Positions 1 through 8,754 are shown, counted from the first letter of the stretch. The stretch: DNA of 64,000 bases from Pinirhizobacter sp036499745 (GCF_036499745.1 NZ_DASYDG010000031.1:88511-152510), one strand, 5' to 3'. The notes: a model not told the origin generated them from the sequence alone. Numbers and translations: made by a program.

Positions 1-1139
1 ATACCGACTACCGCCGGATGCTCGAGCAGCAAAAGGACATCGACGCGGTGGTCATTGCGACGCCGGACCATCTGCATGCGGTGATCGCCAGCGCAGCGAT
101 GAGCCATGGCAAGCATGTATACGTGCAAAAGCCTCTCACCTGGTCGATTGACGAGGCTCGCATGCTGGCCAGGAAGGCCAAGGACAACCCGAAGATCGTC
201 ACGCAGATGGGAAACCAGGGCCACTCGACCGACGATGCCCGGTTGATCAACGAGTACATCGCGGCCGGGGCGATCGGCAATGTTCGCGAGGTCCACGTCT
301 GGACGAATCGCCCGCTTGCCTACTGGCCGCAGGGAATTCCTCGTCCGCAAGCCAGGCCAAGGCCGGACGACGCGAGCTGGGACGAGGACGCGGTGATGGA
401 TCGGCTCGCCAATGCCATGGTCGGCAACTATCCGAAGCCCGCAGGGCTGGCATGGGATCTCTTCCTTGGCCCCGGCCCCGTCGTCGACTACCACCCGGTG
501 TATCACCCGTTCAACTGGCGTGGTTGGGTGGATTGGGGCGTGGGTGCCATCGGCGACATGGGGGCGCACCTGATCGATTCTCCGTTCTGGTCACTGGACC
601 TGGGTTTCCCGACGTCCGTGGAGACCGTCTCGACGCCGTTCAACCATGCGTCGTACCCCATGGCGACGATGACGTACTACGATTTCCCGGCACACGGCAG
701 CAGGCCGCCAGTGAAGCTCACCTGGTATGACGGCGCGTTGCTGCCGCCCGGGCTGCAGGCGTTGGGAGCCGGACAGATGAGCAAGGATGGCGGTGTCCTC
801 TACATCGGTGACAAGGGCAAGCTGATCCACGAGACCTACGGCGCGAATCCGCGCCTGCTGCCGCAGTCGTTGCATGATTCGGTGGGCACGCCTCCCCAGA
901 CGTTCGCGCGCATCAAGACCTCGCACGAGATGAACTGGGTGGACGCCTGCAAGGGGAAGGCGGAAGCGTCCTCGCCGTTCTCATACGCCTCGCGGCTGAC
1001 GGAGGTCATGCTGCTGGGCATCGTATCCCTTCGCGCGGGTGGCAGGATCGAGTACGACGCGGCGAACATGCACATCACCAACGCGCCGGCAGCCAACGAG
1101 TTTCTGCGTCGCGAGTATCGCGAAGGTTGGGCCGTCTAG
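1..1139 (+). CDS. Gfo/Idh/MocA family oxidoreductase, 3' part
   Basis: The reading frame is already open at the first base, so the gene starts upstream and its N-terminal Rossmann GxGxxG is missing. Visible are the family hallmarks 'AVVIATPDHLHAV' and the 'VYVQKPLTWSIDEA' segment, which carries the EKP-type motif (here QKP). The rest is the C-terminal alpha/beta substrate domain with 'NWRGWVDWGVGAIGDMGAH', as in secreted or sugar-acting members of the family. The role is an NAD(P)-dependent dehydrogenase of a sugar or polyol, with the substrate unknown. It ends head-on with the next gene, overlapping it by 4 bases. An internal ATG at 18 is not the true start. Confidence 0.88.
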   Translation, partial: TDYRRMLEQQKDIDAVVIATPDHLHAVIASAAMSHGKHVYVQKPLTWSIDEARMLARKAKDNPKIVTQMGNQGHSTDDARLINEYIAAGAIGNVREVHVWTNRPLAYWPQGIPRPQARPRPDDASWDEDAVMDRLANAMVGNYPKPAGLAWDLFLGPGPVVDYHPVYHPFNWRGWVDWGVGAIGDMGAHLIDSPFWSLDLGFPTSVETVSTPFNHASYPMATMTYYDFPAHGSRPPVKLTWYDGALLPPGLQALGAGQMSKDGGVLYIGDKGKLIHETYGANPRLLPQSLHDSVGTPPQTFARIKTSHEMNWVDACKGKAEASSPFSYASRLTEVMLLGIVSLRAGGRIEYDAANMHITNAPAANEFLRREYREGWAV

Positions 1140-2065
1140 GACAACCCGGATGTGCGCAGCGCGATGATCGTCTTCCCGTTGATCCGCCGGGTCGGATTGA
1201 AGGCGGCGACGGCATCGTCGAGGGTAGAGACGGTGCCGATGCTCGTCCGCAGTCGTCCGTCCCGCACCCGCTGGACGATCTCACCCAGTTGCGCGCGGTC
1301 GGACTCGACGACGAAGTCGATTGCCAGGCCGTGGTCGGGCCGCGCCTGGCTCGGCCCGACCACGGACACCAGTGTTCCTCCGGCTCGAATCAGGCCCGCG
1401 GACCGCTTCCCGATGTCGCCGCCGATGACATCGAACACCAGGTCGACTCCGCCGACGTCTTCCAGGACATCGTTGTCGAGATCGACGAATTCCTGCGCGC
1501 CGAAATCGAGCACCTTCTGACGATCGGCGGCACGTCCGGTACCGATGACATGGGCGCCAAACTCACGTGCCAGTTGCGTCACGATCGACCCGACTGCGCC
1601 AGCCGCGCCGTGCACGAGGGCGCTCTGCCCCGCCCGAAGGCGGCCATGCACGAATAGTCCCTGCCACGCGGTCAGACCCGAAATCGGCAGGCTCGCGCCC
1701 ACCGTGAAGTCGACATCGCCCGGCAGCGGTGCGAGATTGCGCGCTTCGACGGCCACGTACTCCGCCAGGGTGCCGTCGCGACTCCAATCCGTGAGGCCGA
1801 ACACCCGCTGTCCCACCGACAGTCCCGTCGTGCCGTAACCCAGCGCGGTGACCACGCCGGCCAGCTCGTGACCGGGGATCGATGGTGTTCGGTCACGACC
1901 AAGGCGATCGGTCCATGTCGAAGGCCACGCCAGTTCAGTGTGGACAAATCCCGACGCATAAACCTGGACGACGACGTCGTTGATCGCAGCTTGTGGCTCC
2001 GGCCGCTCCACCAGCTTCATCCCGGCCGTTCCCGCCGCCTGGTCCGTCACCACTATCGCTTTCAT
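1136..2065 (-). CDS. NADP-dependent zinc-independent alcohol dehydrogenase / quinone oxidoreductase (MDR family)
   Basis: A medium-chain reductase of 309 residues, the usual length for quinone-oxidoreductase-type MDR proteins. It has an N-terminal GroES-like domain ('PSIPGHELAGVV') and a C-terminal Rossmann domain whose nucleotide loop is 'HGAAGAVGSIVTQLA'. The structural-zinc cysteine cluster is absent, as expected for the QOR branch. It probably reduces enones, quinones or related electrophiles with NADPH. The start is the ATG at 2065, preceded on the minus strand by GAGGAG. It appears monocistronic, with no obvious partner. Confidence 0.9.
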   Translation of the reverse strand: MKAIVVTDQAAGTAGMKLVERPEPQAAINDVVVQVYASGFVHTELAWPSTWTDRLGRDRTPSIPGHELAGVVTALGYGTTGLSVGQRVFGLTDWSRDGTLAEYVAVEARNLAPLPGDVDFTVGASLPISGLTAWQGLFVHGRLRAGQSALVHGAAGAVGSIVTQLAREFGAHVIGTGRAADRQKVLDFGAQEFVDLDNDVLEDVGGVDLVFDVIGGDIGKRSAGLIRAGGTLVSVVGPSQARPDHGLAIDFVVESDRAQLGEIVQRVRDGRLRTSIGTVSTLDDAVAAFNPTRRINGKTIIALRTSGLS

Positions 2066-2171
2066 GGAATGTCTCCTCGAATGTGTTGCTGTTTGATACC
2101 TCCACCGAATTGAATACGATACCCTCGAACGAGTCTGGTGCCTTAGCCAGGCAGCTTTTGCCGGGTCAGGG

Positions 2172-2915
2172 TCAAACCGACTGGGCCCAGTTCACCGCGT
2201 CGGCACCGGCAGGAATTCGCATGGGGCTCAAGGGGTCATTCACCGCGCGCCACACGGCTTCCGCCACGTCCTGTGCATGCGTGACCGGTCCCGTTTCTTC
2301 AAGACGCGCGAAGACACTTTTCACCAGATCGGCATAAGCCTCGTGATCGAGGCCCTGGGCGTGGGTGCGCGCGTTATCCCCGAAGCGGGTCTCGGGTGAA
2401 CGCCCCGGCAGCACCAGGCGCACGCGTATGCCGAACTGCTCCAGTTCCAGTGCCATCGACTCGGTAAACGCGTTTACTGCCGCCTTGCTCGCCGTGTACG
2501 AAGCAATCAAGGGAATCGATTTCAAGGTCACGCTCGACGTTACATTCACGATGACACCGGCCTTGCGTTGCCTGAATTGCGGCAGGACGGCTTGAGTCAA
2601 AGCCATGGTGCCGAAGGTATTGGTTTCGAAAATCTCGCGTACCGTCGTCATCGGAATGGCCTCGGCAGGCGACGCGGCACCGAAGCCTGCGTTGTTGACC
2701 AGGGCGTCTATCGGCCCTGCGGCCTGGACGGCTTGCCGGATGCTTTCCGGATCGGTGACGTCAAGCGCAATGACGCGCAGGTGCTCGGAACGGGGCAGTA
2801 CATCCTCGCGCGGCTTGCGCATCGTGGCGACGACCTTCCAGTGGCGATCCAGAAAGTATTTGGCCGTCTCGAGTCCGAAGCCGGATGAGCATCCGGTGAT
2901 CAGAATGGTTTTCAT
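2172..2915 (-). CDS. SDR family oxidoreductase
   Basis: A classical short-chain dehydrogenase of 247 residues. It has a TGxxxGxG-type cofactor loop 'TGCSSGFG' near residue 7, 'NNAG' in the middle, and the catalytic Ser-Tyr-Lys as 'SYTASK'. The frame is open far upstream, but the family N-terminus MKTILITG sets the start at the ATG at 2915. It stands back to back with an AraC-type regulator. In many proteobacteria such a cupin-type AraC gene controls the adjacent SDR gene, which is inferred here. The substrate is unknown. Confidence 0.93.
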   Translation of the reverse strand: MKTILITGCSSGFGLETAKYFLDRHWKVVATMRKPREDVLPRSEHLRVIALDVTDPESIRQAVQAAGPIDALVNNAGFGAASPAEAIPMTTVREIFETNTFGTMALTQAVLPQFRQRKAGVIVNVTSSVTLKSIPLIASYTASKAAVNAFTESMALELEQFGIRVRLVLPGRSPETRFGDNARTHAQGLDHEAYADLVKSVFARLEETGPVTHAQDVAEAVWRAVNDPLSPMRIPAGADAVNWAQSV

Positions 2916-2929
2916 GGGGAGTCCTCGTG

Positions 2930-2946
2930 TTGGTTTGCCATACCAA
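2930..2946. promoter_or_regulatory. Palindrome TTGGT-N7-ACCAA between SDR and AraC genes
   Basis: A 17-base inverted repeat with perfect 5-base arms lies 15 bases upstream of the SDR start codon, inside its probable promoter/leader. It is a candidate operator for the divergent AraC-type protein. This is seen in sequence; the function is inferred. Confidence 0.35.
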
Positions 2947-2974
2947 GACAATAGGCTCCCGGGACCGGACGATC

Positions 2975-2980
2975 TATAAT
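2975..2980 (+). promoter_or_regulatory. TATAAT -10 candidate for the AraC gene
   Basis: A perfect TATAAT hexamer lies 34 bases before the ATG of the AraC-type gene. No good -35 hexamer is visible at 17 bases, so a weak or activator-dependent promoter is likely if this element is real. Confidence 0.35.
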
Positions 2981-3014
2981 TGAAAGTCCAAGAGTTGTTT
3001 GCAGGAGTCCGGAT

Positions 3015-3920
3015 ATGGTCGATCCACTCGCTGAGGTCGTCACCTTGCTGCAGCCCGGTGCCCGGTTCTCGAAGGCCGTCGTCGGCGCCGGCTCGTGGCG
3101 CGTCAGCCGTTCGGACGCAGGACAGCCCTTCTACTGTGTGCTCCTCGAGGGCGCATGCCGTCTGGTCGTCGACGGGCACGAGGCGATCGAACTTCGGTCG
3201 GGCGACTTTATCCTGGTCCCTGCGGCTTACGGTGTCGCGATGTCCAGCCTCACCGCTCCCTCGGAAGGGGCTGCCGAAACACCGCCTGTTGCGCTGGCCA
3301 CCGGAGAGTTCAGGGTCGGCGACCAGGATGGCCCAACCGACCTGCGGATGTTGGTGGGCCACTGCACCTTCGGCTCCCCCGACGCGAGCCTGTTGGTATC
3401 GCTCCTTCCCAGACTCATCCATGTGCGGGGCGAGCCGCGCCTTGCCACTCTCGTGCAGCTCGTGAAAGATGAATTCCACGAGCGGCGTTCGGCACGCGAA
3501 GTCATCCTCACCCGTCTGCTGGAGATTCTTCTCATCGAAGTACTCCGCTCGTCGGCAGGCACCACGGCATCACCCGGGCTCGTGCGCGGACTTGCCGACG
3601 AACGCGTTGCCATGGCAATACGACGCATGCACGAAAGCCCGACCAGACCATGGACGATCGCCCAGTTGGCGAAGGAGGCGGCACTGTCTCGTTCAGCGTT
3701 CTTCGAGCGTTTCAACCGCGCGCTCGGAGTCGCCCCGATGGAGTATCTGCTCGCCTGGCGTATGGCTTTGGCCAAGAACCTGCTGCGCCGAAAAGAGGGT
3801 AATGTCGCCGAGGTTGCCCAGCACGTCGGCTACAGCTCCCAAAGCGCCTTCAGCGTCGCATTTACCCGCCATGTCGGATTGCCGCCGACGCGGTATATGC
3901 GGGAGCAACCGGACGCCTGA
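3015..3920 (+). CDS. AraC family transcriptional regulator (cupin N-terminal domain)
   Basis: 301 residues. The N-terminal cupin_6-type sensing domain (about 10-185) contains 'GDFILVPAAYGVAMSS'. The C-terminal AraC double helix-turn-helix (about 200-298) contains 'WTIAQLAKEAALSRSAFFER', 'GVAPMEYLLAWRM' and 'VGYSSQSAFSVAF', and ends in the usual 'GLPPTRYM'. It is divergent from the SDR gene, which it probably regulates. It ends 17 bases before the 3' end of the APC transporter gene on the other strand. Confidence 0.93.
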   Translation: MVDPLAEVVTLLQPGARFSKAVVGAGSWRVSRSDAGQPFYCVLLEGACRLVVDGHEAIELRSGDFILVPAAYGVAMSSLTAPSEGAAETPPVALATGEFRVGDQDGPTDLRMLVGHCTFGSPDASLLVSLLPRLIHVRGEPRLATLVQLVKDEFHERRSAREVILTRLLEILLIEVLRSSAGTTASPGLVRGLADERVAMAIRRMHESPTRPWTIAQLAKEAALSRSAFFERFNRALGVAPMEYLLAWRMALAKNLLRRKEGNVAEVAQHVGYSSQSAFSVAFTRHVGLPPTRYMREQPDA

Positions 3921-3937
3921 GTGGTTTCCGCCACGGG

Positions 3938-5218
3938 TTACTTCACCGCATAACGTTGCCATAAATAGATAGGCAGTCCGGCGAGCAAAAGCACCGCACC
4001 CCACAGCAACGTTTCGGCCCCTGTACCGATCAATGCCCATACGCTGAAGGCCAGGGCGCCCAGTGCAACCAGTCGCCGCCATCGCCTGGCCGTCGTGTCA
4101 ATCCGCCACCATGCAAGCACGGTTACCAGATAAGGAACGAGTGTCGCCGCGGTAGACAGCAAAATGGTGAAGGTGAACAACGCCACCAATGTACGGCTGT
4201 AATTGGAGGCAATCAGCCCACTGGCAAGCACGCTGCTGACCAACAGCCCGATCCATGGTGTCCCGCGTTTATCCAGCCGGGCGAAGCACTTGGGAAACAA
4301 GCCATCTTCCGCAGCTGCAAGCGTTGTCTGCGCTTGCAGCAGCACCCATCCGTTGAGTGCGCCAAAACACGAAACCGTGGCGACGACACCAATCCCGATA
4401 CCAGCTAGGTTGCCCCAAACCCGCCTCGCTGCCTCGGCCATGGGCGCGGCCGATGTGTGCAGTACGTCAGCGGGAAGCATACCGATGACCACGGTGCAGG
4501 CCAGCATGGTCGCCAGCCCCGCTATCGTCACGCCGATGATGGTGGCGCGAGGGACAGTGCGTTGTGGATCGATTACGACATCGGTCGGCACGGTGGCGCT
4601 TTCCAGGCCAAGGAACGCCCACAAAGTCAATGCAGCAACGGACGAGGCAACGCTTACCAGGGGGCGACCGCTGGAATTGAAGGGTTCGAAAGCGCTCGCA
4701 TGCACCCAACCCAGCCCCAACAGGCCAAATACGACCAGTGGCACCAGCTTGAGTAACGTCAGCACGATCGCCGTGCGCCCGGCTTCGCGCACGCCGGCCA
4801 GACTGATGGTCGTGCAGATCCACAACGCTACCAACGCGCACAAGGCACTGCGCAATGGCGTGAGCGTTGCCGCCGGCCACACGGAACCCAGGCTGCCGGC
4901 AAATGCCACGGCAATGGCCGCATTGGCCGACCACACGCAGACCCAGTAACTCCACGCCACGATGAAACCGACGCGGTCACCGAATGCGCGTCGCGCATAG
5001 GCGTACGCACCTCCATGATTGGGGATGATGTGCGCCAGCCGGGCATAGACCAGGGCCAGCATCAGTGCGCCACCCAGGCTTATGCCCCATCCGAGCAAGC
5101 TCGCAGCACCATAAGGCGCCAACGCCGCCGGTAAAACAAAAACCCCTGACCCGATAATATTGCCGATAACCAGTGCGATAAGCATCCATAGCCCGAGCGA
5201 CCGCTGAGGGGCGCTCAT
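3938..5218 (-). CDS. APC superfamily amino-acid permease
   Basis: 426 residues with about 12 hydrophobic helices. The APC signature at TM1 is 'GNIIGSGVFVLPAAL', the unwound-helix GSGxF motif, followed by 'NHGGAYAYARRAFG'. The length and the N-terminal motif fit the AdiC/YjeM-like branch. Its ATG overlaps the stop codon of the Rieske gene (ATGA), so it is translationally coupled and last in the leftward PKS/Rieske cluster. By context it may export or import the product or a precursor. The substrate cannot be read from sequence. Confidence 0.9.
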   Translation of the reverse strand: MSAPQRSLGLWMLIALVIGNIIGSGVFVLPAALAPYGAASLLGWGISLGGALMLALVYARLAHIIPNHGGAYAYARRAFGDRVGFIVAWSYWVCVWSANAAIAVAFAGSLGSVWPAATLTPLRSALCALVALWICTTISLAGVREAGRTAIVLTLLKLVPLVVFGLLGLGWVHASAFEPFNSSGRPLVSVASSVAALTLWAFLGLESATVPTDVVIDPQRTVPRATIIGVTIAGLATMLACTVVIGMLPADVLHTSAAPMAEAARRVWGNLAGIGIGVVATVSCFGALNGWVLLQAQTTLAAAEDGLFPKCFARLDKRGTPWIGLLVSSVLASGLIASNYSRTLVALFTFTILLSTAATLVPYLVTVLAWWRIDTTARRWRRLVALGALAFSVWALIGTGAETLLWGAVLLLAGLPIYLWQRYAVK

Positions 5219-6357
5219 GCGATGGCGAGCGAATCGCGGTAAGCACGGCGCAGCATTTCATGAAAATGATGCACGGCATTCTCGCGTAATGGATTCAATC
5301 GCCCGGCCTCATACGAACCTGAGGCAAGACCGCGCTGCACGTCTTCACACATGGCGACATCCTCATCCTGCACTTCGTCACTGAATGCAATGTCTTTTGC
5401 ACGCCGCGCCTGGGCTTCAGGTGTGTCGTCGGGGGTGTAATAGAAGTCGAACTCTACCCGGCAACGATCGACACCAAGCGGCAGGACACGATTGGTCTGC
5501 AAGCGTCCCGGCAGGATGTTCAACATCGCGTTCGGATACAGGAAATAATACAAAGCCTCCCCGCTGCCGTAGAGATCGTCGCCGCTTTCCAGCGGGCTGA
5601 ACTGGAATGAATACCACCGGGCGGTTTCGGTGATATAGCTGCGGTAGTCGAGCAGGCTGTTCAAGCCCGGATGGATGTGAGGTACGTGATAACCCTCCAG
5701 GTAGTTATCTACATAAACCTTCCAGTTGCAGGCAACTTCGTAGCTCGCACGATGATGGAACTGGTAACCATGCAGCGCCCGGTGCGCCCCGAGGCGTTCA
5801 TCGATGCCCTCGACAAATTCATCGAACGGTGGCGCTTCGCCCATGGCGACGAACACCAGGCCCTGCCACACGTGTACGCGAACCTCCGGAAGCCGGATGT
5901 CCGACGGGTTGAAATCCGGCGTACGGCCCATTTCCGGCGCGCCGCGCAGCACGCCGTCCAGGCCGTAGGTCCAGCCGTGGTAACGGCAGCGGAGATGTTT
6001 TGCACCCTTTCCGTCGCAGCTGGCGATCGGCCCCGCACGATGCCGGCATACGTTGTGGAAAGCGCGGATGCCTGACATGTCGCTTCGCACGATCAGCAAG
6101 GGTAGCCCGGCAATTTCGGTGACGACGTGATCGCCCACGCCAGCCAGTTGTGATTGATGGCATACCAGTTGCCAACTCCGAGCGAAGATGGCCGAACCAT
6201 CCAGCGCTGGCATGCGCGTATCGGTATAGAAGCGGGCCGGCAGGGTCAGCGCGTAATCAAGCTGTTGCGGGACGAGCGTATCGGGGGAAAGCAATTCAGT
6301 CATGGCTGGACGCAGCGACGGTGATGGCCGAGTATTCATCGAACCGCGCTGCAGCAT
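5215..6357 (-). CDS. Rieske non-haem iron oxygenase, alpha subunit
   Basis: 380 residues. The Rieske [2Fe-2S] site is 'CRHRAGPI' plus 'CRYHGWTYG' (CxH...CxxH). The catalytic domain shows 'NWKVYVDNYLEGYHVPHIHP', giving the Asp-linked 2-His iron site and bridging residue. The family is that of ring-hydroxylating dioxygenase alpha subunits, including the choline/carnitine/glycine-betaine monooxygenase branch. No reductase or ferredoxin gene is adjacent, so electrons must come from elsewhere. The start at 6357 is chosen for GGGGGAG just upstream; an ATG at 6303 (MTELLSPD) is possible. It overlaps the APC gene by 4 bases. By position it may oxidise the aromatic product of the type III PKS, which is inference. 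Confidence 0.9.
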   Translation of the reverse strand: MLQRGSMNTRPSPSLRPAMTELLSPDTLVPQQLDYALTLPARFYTDTRMPALDGSAIFARSWQLVCHQSQLAGVGDHVVTEIAGLPLLIVRSDMSGIRAFHNVCRHRAGPIASCDGKGAKHLRCRYHGWTYGLDGVLRGAPEMGRTPDFNPSDIRLPEVRVHVWQGLVFVAMGEAPPFDEFVEGIDERLGAHRALHGYQFHHRASYEVACNWKVYVDNYLEGYHVPHIHPGLNSLLDYRSYITETARWYSFQFSPLESGDDLYGSGEALYYFLYPNAMLNILPGRLQTNRVLPLGVDRCRVEFDFYYTPDDTPEAQARRAKDIAFSDEVQDEDVAMCEDVQRGLASGSYEAGRLNPLRENAVHHFHEMLRRAYRDSLAIA

Positions 6358-6536
6358 CAATACTCCCCCGGGCCGGATAGTCCCAACGATCCTGACTCGA
6401 CGGCTGACCAGCCTGACCAGGGAGGGATAGATGGAGAAAACCCTATACCCCGAGCCCGCTTGGGGAATCTCTGCTGACCCCCCGGCCGGGAATTCCTACC
6501 GGGCTCTTCCTGATCGGCCCCGGGTCAGATCAATCG

Positions 6537-7262
6537 TCACTTGCGCTCGTCCAAGGCATCGTAGCAGCGGTTCTGTGCAGCCATGAAATGGCCACGACCC
6601 GCATCGTAATCGGTGTTCTGAGCTTCACCGATCAGGCGACGGCACATCTGAAGAGCGACGCCTTCGTCTTGTGGGAGCTTCGCCGCTAGCTCGCGGACGT
6701 GTTCCTCGAGTTGATCTGCGCTCAACACGCCGTCGATCAAACCGGCTTCTTCGGCGTCTATCACACCCCACGTATCGCCGAGCAGCAATAATCTGCGCGA
6801 GATGCCGGCACCGATCAGGCGTGGCAGGCGGTTTACGCTCAGGCCAGGAAGATATCCGTTGCGCACCTGGGGGCACTTGAAACCGGCTTCGGCGGTGGCG
6901 AAGCGAAAGTCCGCTGCCACTGCCAACTCGAACGACGCTCCGATACACAGCCCATCGATATGGGCGACGCTCACGATCGGCAGTGATTCCATACGCCGTA
7001 TTTGCACTTCCAGATGCCGGTGCTCGCCGATCTCCATACGATCGTGCATGTGGGTATCGTCGCCCAAACAAAAATCCTGCAGTGCCAGCAGTGCGGCACG
7101 GCCACTGTCCTCAACCCGGTCCAGTACCGCGCTCAATCGATCACTCAATATCGATGGCGTGGTCCCGTCACCTTCTCCGACGAGCCGCACGATGCCCGCA
7201 TCGTCGTCGCCCATACACGTAGGTTTGACCCCATCCGATTTCGTGCCGCGCTGTAAGTCCAT
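6537..7262 (-). CDS. Crotonase-fold protein, DpgB-like partner of the type III PKS
   Basis: 241 residues of enoyl-CoA hydratase/isomerase fold, with the oxyanion-hole region 'HIDGLCIGASFELAVAADFR'. Aligned by eye to rat enoyl-CoA hydratase, the two catalytic glutamates are gone: the 'QPE' position is Gln in 'KCPQVRNGYLPG', and the 'AMEMVLTGD' Glu is Arg in 'SRRLLLLGD'. A non-hydratase crotonase next to a DpgA-like synthase recalls DpgB, which aids 3,5-dihydroxyphenylacetyl-CoA formation. The start at ATG 7262 has GGAGG 8-9 bases upstream; an ATG at 7277 lacks one. It lies 57 bases after the PKS gene and is probably co-transcribed. Confidence 0.82.
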   Translation of the reverse strand: MDLQRGTKSDGVKPTCMGDDDAGIVRLVGEGDGTTPSILSDRLSAVLDRVEDSGRAALLALQDFCLGDDTHMHDRMEIGEHRHLEVQIRRMESLPIVSVAHIDGLCIGASFELAVAADFRFATAEAGFKCPQVRNGYLPGLSVNRLPRLIGAGISRRLLLLGDTWGVIDAEEAGLIDGVLSADQLEEHVRELAAKLPQDEGVALQMCRRLIGEAQNTDYDAGRGHFMAAQNRCYDALDERK

Positions 7263-7319
7263 TGTCCAATCCTCCATGAATGAATACTTGATTACGCTCT
7301 CAGGGTGCGCCTTGCGGCC

Positions 7320-8387
7320 TCAGAAACGGGCCAGGCAGCATTCAATGCTTGCCCCTGGTCCCATCGTCATCATCACCGTGTAGTCGCCAGGTTCGGCCAC
7401 CTGTTCCTGCAGGAGCCGCCGGTGTGAGAAGAGGAACGAGCCCGATGAGAGGTTTCCCATATCCTCCAGCACGCTTTCGGTGTGTCGCAGCGCATGAGAT
7501 GACAAGCCGAGATTGAACTTGATCGCGTCGATGACCTTGCGGCCGCCGGAGTGGATGATCCAGTGTGCGACGTCGCGCATCCTAAGGCCGTTCTTCGCGA
7601 GTAATGAGTCGATCGGATACCTTACGTTCGCGCCGATCACGTTGGGAATGTCGCGGTCGAGAAAGAACGAGTATTTGCCATCGACATGATCGAAGCGCAT
7701 CGCGTCTATGTGGTCGGTCATGACGTATGAGCAGAAATCGAGCACTTCAGGACCGGTTTGCGTCGACGGTCCGTGCGGGCCGAAAACCGCCGCGACGGCG
7801 CCGTCGCCGAACAATGAATTGACCACCGCCGTACGCATCGTGGCATCGAATACGTAAGATGCCGAGCAGATCTCCACGCATACCAGCGCACCGTGCCTTG
7901 CTGGATTGAGGCGACAGTAATTGACCACCGGTTGCATACCGTTCAACCCGGCATTGCAGCCCATGCCGACGACGTCCAGGCGGTGCACGTCCGGACGCAG
8001 GCCCAGCGCCTTGGCCAGAAGCGCGGACAATCCGGGGCACAGGAAACCGGTCGAGGTTACGCAAGCGATATAGTCCAGATCATGGGGCTTGAGGCCCGCC
8101 GCCTCGAGTGCGAGTAGCGTCGCCTCGGCACCCGCGGCCACCGCCTCGCGCTTGTGTTTGGCGGCTAGCTCCGCGCTACTTTCGGATCCCACTCGCCCAT
8201 CCGTTCCAGCCGGTGGAAGTGTCAGATACCGCCTGCTGATCCGGGAGTTTCGAAAGTGATTGACCAACTTGCTGTCATTGATGTCAAACAGTTCTATCAG
8301 TTGCTCGTTTGTATAGGGCTGGCCGGGATTGCTTGTTGCGATGCTGAGTACGCGCGGAGCGACTCTGGCGGTGTGTTCGTTGATCAC
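7320..8387 (-). CDS. dpgA: Type III polyketide synthase, DpgA-like (3,5-dihydroxyphenylacetyl-CoA synthase family)
   Basis: 355 residues of chalcone-synthase fold. The catalytic Cys is C144 in 'VVGMGCNAGLNGM', His is H279 in 'HWIIHSGGRK', Asn is N312 in 'MGNLSSGSFLF', and the C-terminal loop is 'MGPGASIE'. The 'GMGCNAGLN' nucleophile loop is the form I associate with DpgA, which condenses four malonyl-CoA units to 3,5-dihydroxyphenylacetyl-CoA. PhlD-, ArsB- and RppA-type synthases belong to other branches. The start is GTG at 8387 with GAGGA upstream; an in-frame stop lies just before. It heads the leftward cluster with the crotonase, Rieske and APC genes. No DpgC or aminotransferase gene is visible here. 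Confidence 0.87.
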   Translation of the reverse strand: MINEHTARVAPRVLSIATSNPGQPYTNEQLIELFDINDSKLVNHFRNSRISRRYLTLPPAGTDGRVGSESSAELAAKHKREAVAAGAEATLLALEAAGLKPHDLDYIACVTSTGFLCPGLSALLAKALGLRPDVHRLDVVGMGCNAGLNGMQPVVNYCRLNPARHGALVCVEICSASYVFDATMRTAVVNSLFGDGAVAAVFGPHGPSTQTGPEVLDFCSYVMTDHIDAMRFDHVDGKYSFFLDRDIPNVIGANVRYPIDSLLAKNGLRMRDVAHWIIHSGGRKVIDAIKFNLGLSSHALRHTESVLEDMGNLSSGSFLFSHRRLLQEQVAEPGDYTVMMTMGPGASIECCLARF

Positions 8388-8553
8388 GAAAGCGTCCTCG
8401 GTTGATTCCGTTCATGTTGAATTCCTTGGGCAACAACTCCTAAAGGCAGGATTTCGCTGCTGCCTTAAGGTACAAGGCACACCGCAAGATCGCGACGGCG
8501 CCGCGGCAGGATTTCCCTGAAGATCATGTGATCGCGTAGCTGATTGAGGAGTA

Positions 8554-8592
8554 AGCCCAGGGGCATCGCGGCGCGCTGTGGGCGCCTGGGCT
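8554..8592. repeat. Inverted repeat AGCCCAGG...CCTGGGCT upstream of the PKS gene
   Basis: Perfect 8-base arms are separated by 23 G/C-rich bases, about 170 bases upstream of the PKS start codon. It could be a hairpin in the long leader or a regulator site. Only the repeat itself is seen. Confidence 0.35.
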
Positions 8593-8710
8593 CGGACACA
8601 TCGGTCGACTGCCTCAGTCGAACGGCACACGTGCGCGCAGTCCGGGGAGCCTGGTCTATTTATCCAGGCCAGGGAAGCATTCCCGAGCCATCCGGCGTCG
8701 GGCCCAACTC

Positions 8711-8742
8711 GCGCTCGCCCGGACCAACTACCGGACGAGCGC
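8711..8742 (-). terminator. Strong hairpin after the giant adhesin gene
   Basis: Arms GCGCTCGcCCGG and CCGGaCGAGCGC form a 12-base stem with one mismatch around an 8-base loop, 13 bases past the stop codon of the adhesin gene. There is no clear T-run after it, so it is either a weak intrinsic terminator or a 3' stabilising hairpin. Confidence 0.5.
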
Positions 8743-8754
8743 TTTCACCAACCC

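Larger units (their letters stand above)
8388..8754. other. Intergenic region between the PKS gene and the giant adhesin gene
   Basis: 367 bases without a convincing gene, holding the presumed promoter of the PKS cluster. It contains a near-palindrome GATCATGTGATC (8522-8533), an 8-base inverted repeat AGCCCAGG/CCTGGGCT (8554-8592), and the strong hairpin listed separately at 8711-8742. Short frames across it have no family features or ribosome binding sites. Confidence 0.5.

Noticed and set aside
4203..4949. 248-codon open frame opposite the APC transporter gene
   Set aside because: It is an antisense shadow of a high-G+C membrane-protein gene; no ribosome binding site or family features.
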